Shown here: positions 5,507 to 5,743 of the stretch, one piece after another
Layout of the letters: every line of letters begins with the position of its first letter
Position numbering within the stretch: the stretch's first letter is position 1
Origin: Clostridiales bacterium
GTDB taxonomy: Bacteria; Bacillota; Clostridia; Oscillospirales; Oscillospiraceae
Length of the DNA stretch: 5,743 nt
Assembly (NCBI GenBank): GCA_004555705.1
Contig: SFHI01000098.1
Span: 1 to 5,743, forward strand
Reading direction: 5' to 3'
Notes under the pieces: model-generated
Told to the model about the DNA's origin: nothing
The model's input: only the letters and a program-made list of their open reading frames with translations
Databases searched by the model: none
Position numbers and translations under genes: made by a program

Positions 5507-5572
5507 AGTGAACAGTTGACAGCGGACAGCTGCGGTATCCCTTCGGGATAAATCCAAAACTAATCCGCACAG
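5507..5572. other. Intergenic region upstream of recG promoter
   Basis: No gene is seen. It contains a doubled GACAGC (5518-5523 and 5525-5530) and a small hairpin TATCCC-TTC-GGGATA (5536-5550). No T-tract follows the hairpin, so it is not a clear terminator. Confidence 0.35.
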
Positions 5573-5743
5573 CCCGGCAGGCAGATAAATTGTTGTTTAG
5601 CGGCTTCGCCGAATTGTCAATTGTCAATTGTTAATTGTCAATGTCAGTCAAGAGTTGAAACGCAGAAATCACGCTGTCATTCCGAGCCAGTGCGCACACT
5701 GGCGTGGGAATCCCCCGGTTAGAGGGGAAAGGTGCCGATAAGC
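5573..5743 (+). repeat. Palindromic intergenic repeat copy D with a heptamer tandem insert, cut by the window edge
   Basis: The first 27 bases (5573-5599), ending in the 12-bp motif at 5587-5598, are identical to the reverse complement of 832-858. A GCGGCTTCGCC segment shared with copy A follows. Four tandem heptamers (AATTGTC x3, one AATTGTT) occupy 5612-5639 and lengthen the spacer to 76 nt, against 12 to 23 in other copies. The palindromic core is at 5675-5727. Its outer stem reads ATTCC/GGAAT where other copies have ATTGC/GCAAT. The matching right end would lie just past base 5743. Confidence 0.8.
5612..5639. repeat. Tandem heptamer AATTGTC x4
   Basis: Units at 5612-5618, 5619-5625, 5626-5632 (AATTGTT) and 5633-5639 are followed by a shortened AATGTC. 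It is a simple-sequence expansion inside repeat copy D. Confidence 0.85.

Overview
The window looks like a chromosomal segment from a Gram-positive Firmicute, most likely a gut Clostridia (Oscillospiraceae/Ruminococcaceae-like). The grounds are a GC-rich coding complement, strong AGGAGG-type ribosome binding sites with one TTG start, a BspA-like leucine-rich-repeat surface protein with a Thr/Glu/Pro stalk, a C_GCAxxG_C_C family protein, and intergenic regions loaded with short palindromic repeats. The lineage is inferred from gene style; no rRNA or other marker is present.

Layout. All four protein genes are on the minus strand and read right to left. recG (complete, 682 codons, good promoter) is followed by a 307-residue secreted and membrane-anchored LRR protein. 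Next comes a tightly coupled pair, a 158-residue C_GCAxxG_C_C putative redox protein whose end overlaps by 17 bp the start of a 177-residue papain-like (C39-like) protein. The left 870 bases contain no convincing protein gene. On the plus strand they hold a sigma-A-type promoter (about 233-261) and a strong intrinsic terminator (560-618) that bound an AT-richer, roughly 350-nt transcript with several nested pairings. I read this as an unassigned structured non-coding RNA, possibly with a 10-codon ORF at its 3' end.

Every intergenic gap carries a member of one repeat system. A 12-bp motif, AAATTGTTGTTT, occurs six times exactly. Two pairs of inverted copies bound elements of about 192-202 bp (646-847 and 3178-3369). 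Single copies near both window edges look like elements cut off by the window. A broken copy at 1951-1959 lies beside a second, unrelated inverted-repeat element (about 1961-2122). The interiors of the 12-bp-bounded elements are modular: one uses inverted copies of a CCAGTG-CGCA-CACTGG hairpin, the other inverted copies of a GGGAGGCA/TGCCTCCC hairpin. The CCAGTG hairpin shows paired, compensatory base changes between copies at three positions.

Functionally, recG is a housekeeping repair gene and the LRR protein a cell-envelope protein. The two-gene cassette probably works as a unit of unknown role. The most unusual content is the candidate ncRNA and the modular, covarying intergenic repeat family.
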